Below, piece by piece: positions 63,677-64,000 of a stretch of DNA of 64,000 nucleotides; within the stretch, counting starts at the first letter, position 1; the number at the start of each line of letters is the position of its first letter. Under the pieces are notes generated by a model. That model saw only the letters and a program-made list of their open reading frames with translations. It was not told the DNA's origin and did not search any database. Made by a program: the position numbers and the translations under genes. Source of the DNA: Actinacidiphila bryophytorum (GTDB lineage: Bacteria; Actinomycetota; Actinomycetes; Streptomycetales; Streptomycetaceae); NCBI RefSeq assembly GCF_016916835.1, contig NZ_JAFFIX010000011.1, positions 62,001 through 126,000 of the forward strand. Reading direction: 5' to 3'.

Positions 63677-64000
63677 GTGTCCAACGGCCATATCGTCATC
63701 GGCGAGATCTTCGGTACCGCCGTACTCATCCTGCTGGGCGGCGGCGTCTGCGCCGCCGTGACACTCAAACGGTCCAAGGCCAGGGACGCCGGTTGGCTGG
63801 CGATCACCTTCGGCTGGGGATTCGGCGTGCTGGGCGGCGCCTACATAGCCAACGGCTACTCCGGGGGGCACCTCAACCCGGCGGTCACCCTGGGTATCGC
63901 GATCAAGACCGGCGAGTGGTCGAAGGTGCCCTACTACCTGATCGGTCAGCTGATCGGCGCACTCATCGGCGCCTTTCTGGTCTGGGTGGCCTACCTGGGG
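63677..64000 (+). CDS. glpF: glycerol uptake facilitator GlpF, C-terminus cut by window edge
   Basis: 108 residues are visible of an aquaglyceroporin. The first helix ([20 protein letters not shown]) and the first NPA box ([11 protein letters not shown]) are present. It lets glycerol diffuse through the membrane. GTG 63677 lies behind AAGGGAG. It follows gylR by 111 bp; glycerol kinase and glycerol-3-phosphate dehydrogenase genes are expected just beyond the window. Confidence 0.95.
   Translation, partial: MSNGHIVIGEIFGTAVLILLGGGVCAAVTLKRSKARDAGWLAITFGWGFGVLGGAYIANGYSGGHLNPAVTLGIAIKTGEWSKVPYYLIGQLIGALIGAFLVWVAYLG

Noticed and set aside
58985-63871. Very long minus-strand open frame overlapping metH and gylR
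   Set aside because: Its translation is Arg/Gly/Pro-rich without domains; metH in another frame and gylR on the opposite strand explain this region.

Overview
The window is high-GC actinomycete chromosome, almost certainly Streptomyces or a close relative in the Streptomycetaceae. The evidence is a strong G/C third-codon bias, many GTG/TTG starts behind purine-rich ribosome binding sites, a complete Pup-proteasome locus, a CebR-type cellulose operator, and a gylR-glpF glycerol locus next to metH. No tRNA, rRNA, insertion sequence, prophage or CRISPR array was seen.

Left part (1-25 kb, accessory). It opens with a truncated secreted S53 peptidase carrying Kelch repeats and a two-helix-turn-helix regulator. 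An MFS transporter follows, then a GH5-CBM2 cellulase under a perfect CebR box, divergent from a siderophore-interacting flavoprotein with a candidate iron box. Next are a dienelactone-hydrolase-like enzyme, a DrrAB-type ABC exporter with a PadR regulator, and a nitrogen locus. That locus has an APC permease, a TetR regulator, two DUF1989 proteins, a 1181-residue biotin-dependent urea/guanidine carboxylase and an allophanate hydrolase. Family knowledge suggests carboxylation of guanidine (or urea), deimination to allophanate, and hydrolysis to ammonia and CO2. The permease promoter and the catabolic promoter carry nearly identical 22-bp palindromes, which suggests one TetR regulon. A small ArsR-led membrane operon, one gene of which is internally deleted, lies between the permease and the TetR gene.

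Middle part (25-49 kb, conserved core). This holds a Ski2-like helicase, a diacylglycerol-kinase-like protein, tatC and tatA, a zinc-ribbon protein, pafC and pafB, two FKBP isomerases, pafA, an MFS/LacI pair, prcA, prcB, pup, dop and mpa (arc). It encodes pupylation (PafA), depupylation and Pup activation (Dop), the tag (Pup), the unfoldase (Mpa) and the 20S core (PrcA, PrcB), plus the DNA-damage regulators PafB and PafC. Beyond it are a ferredoxin, a secreted protein, the tRNA m1A58 methyltransferase TrmI, a site-2 protease with CBS domains, a RecB-like nuclease and a NarL-type response regulator.

Right part (50-64 kb). A six-gene oligopeptide-type ABC operon has solute-binding proteins at both ends and a strong hairpin after the first gene. 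Its upstream region contains a perfect TGTGA-N6-TCACA palindrome. A HAD phosphatase, cobalamin-dependent methionine synthase (metH), gylR and the start of glpF complete the window. gylR and glpF share a candidate GylR operator.

Several intergenic regions carry a dispersed repeat whose core is GCGGGGAACTGCGCG, in both orientations. The densest array separates the carboxylase from the allophanate hydrolase.
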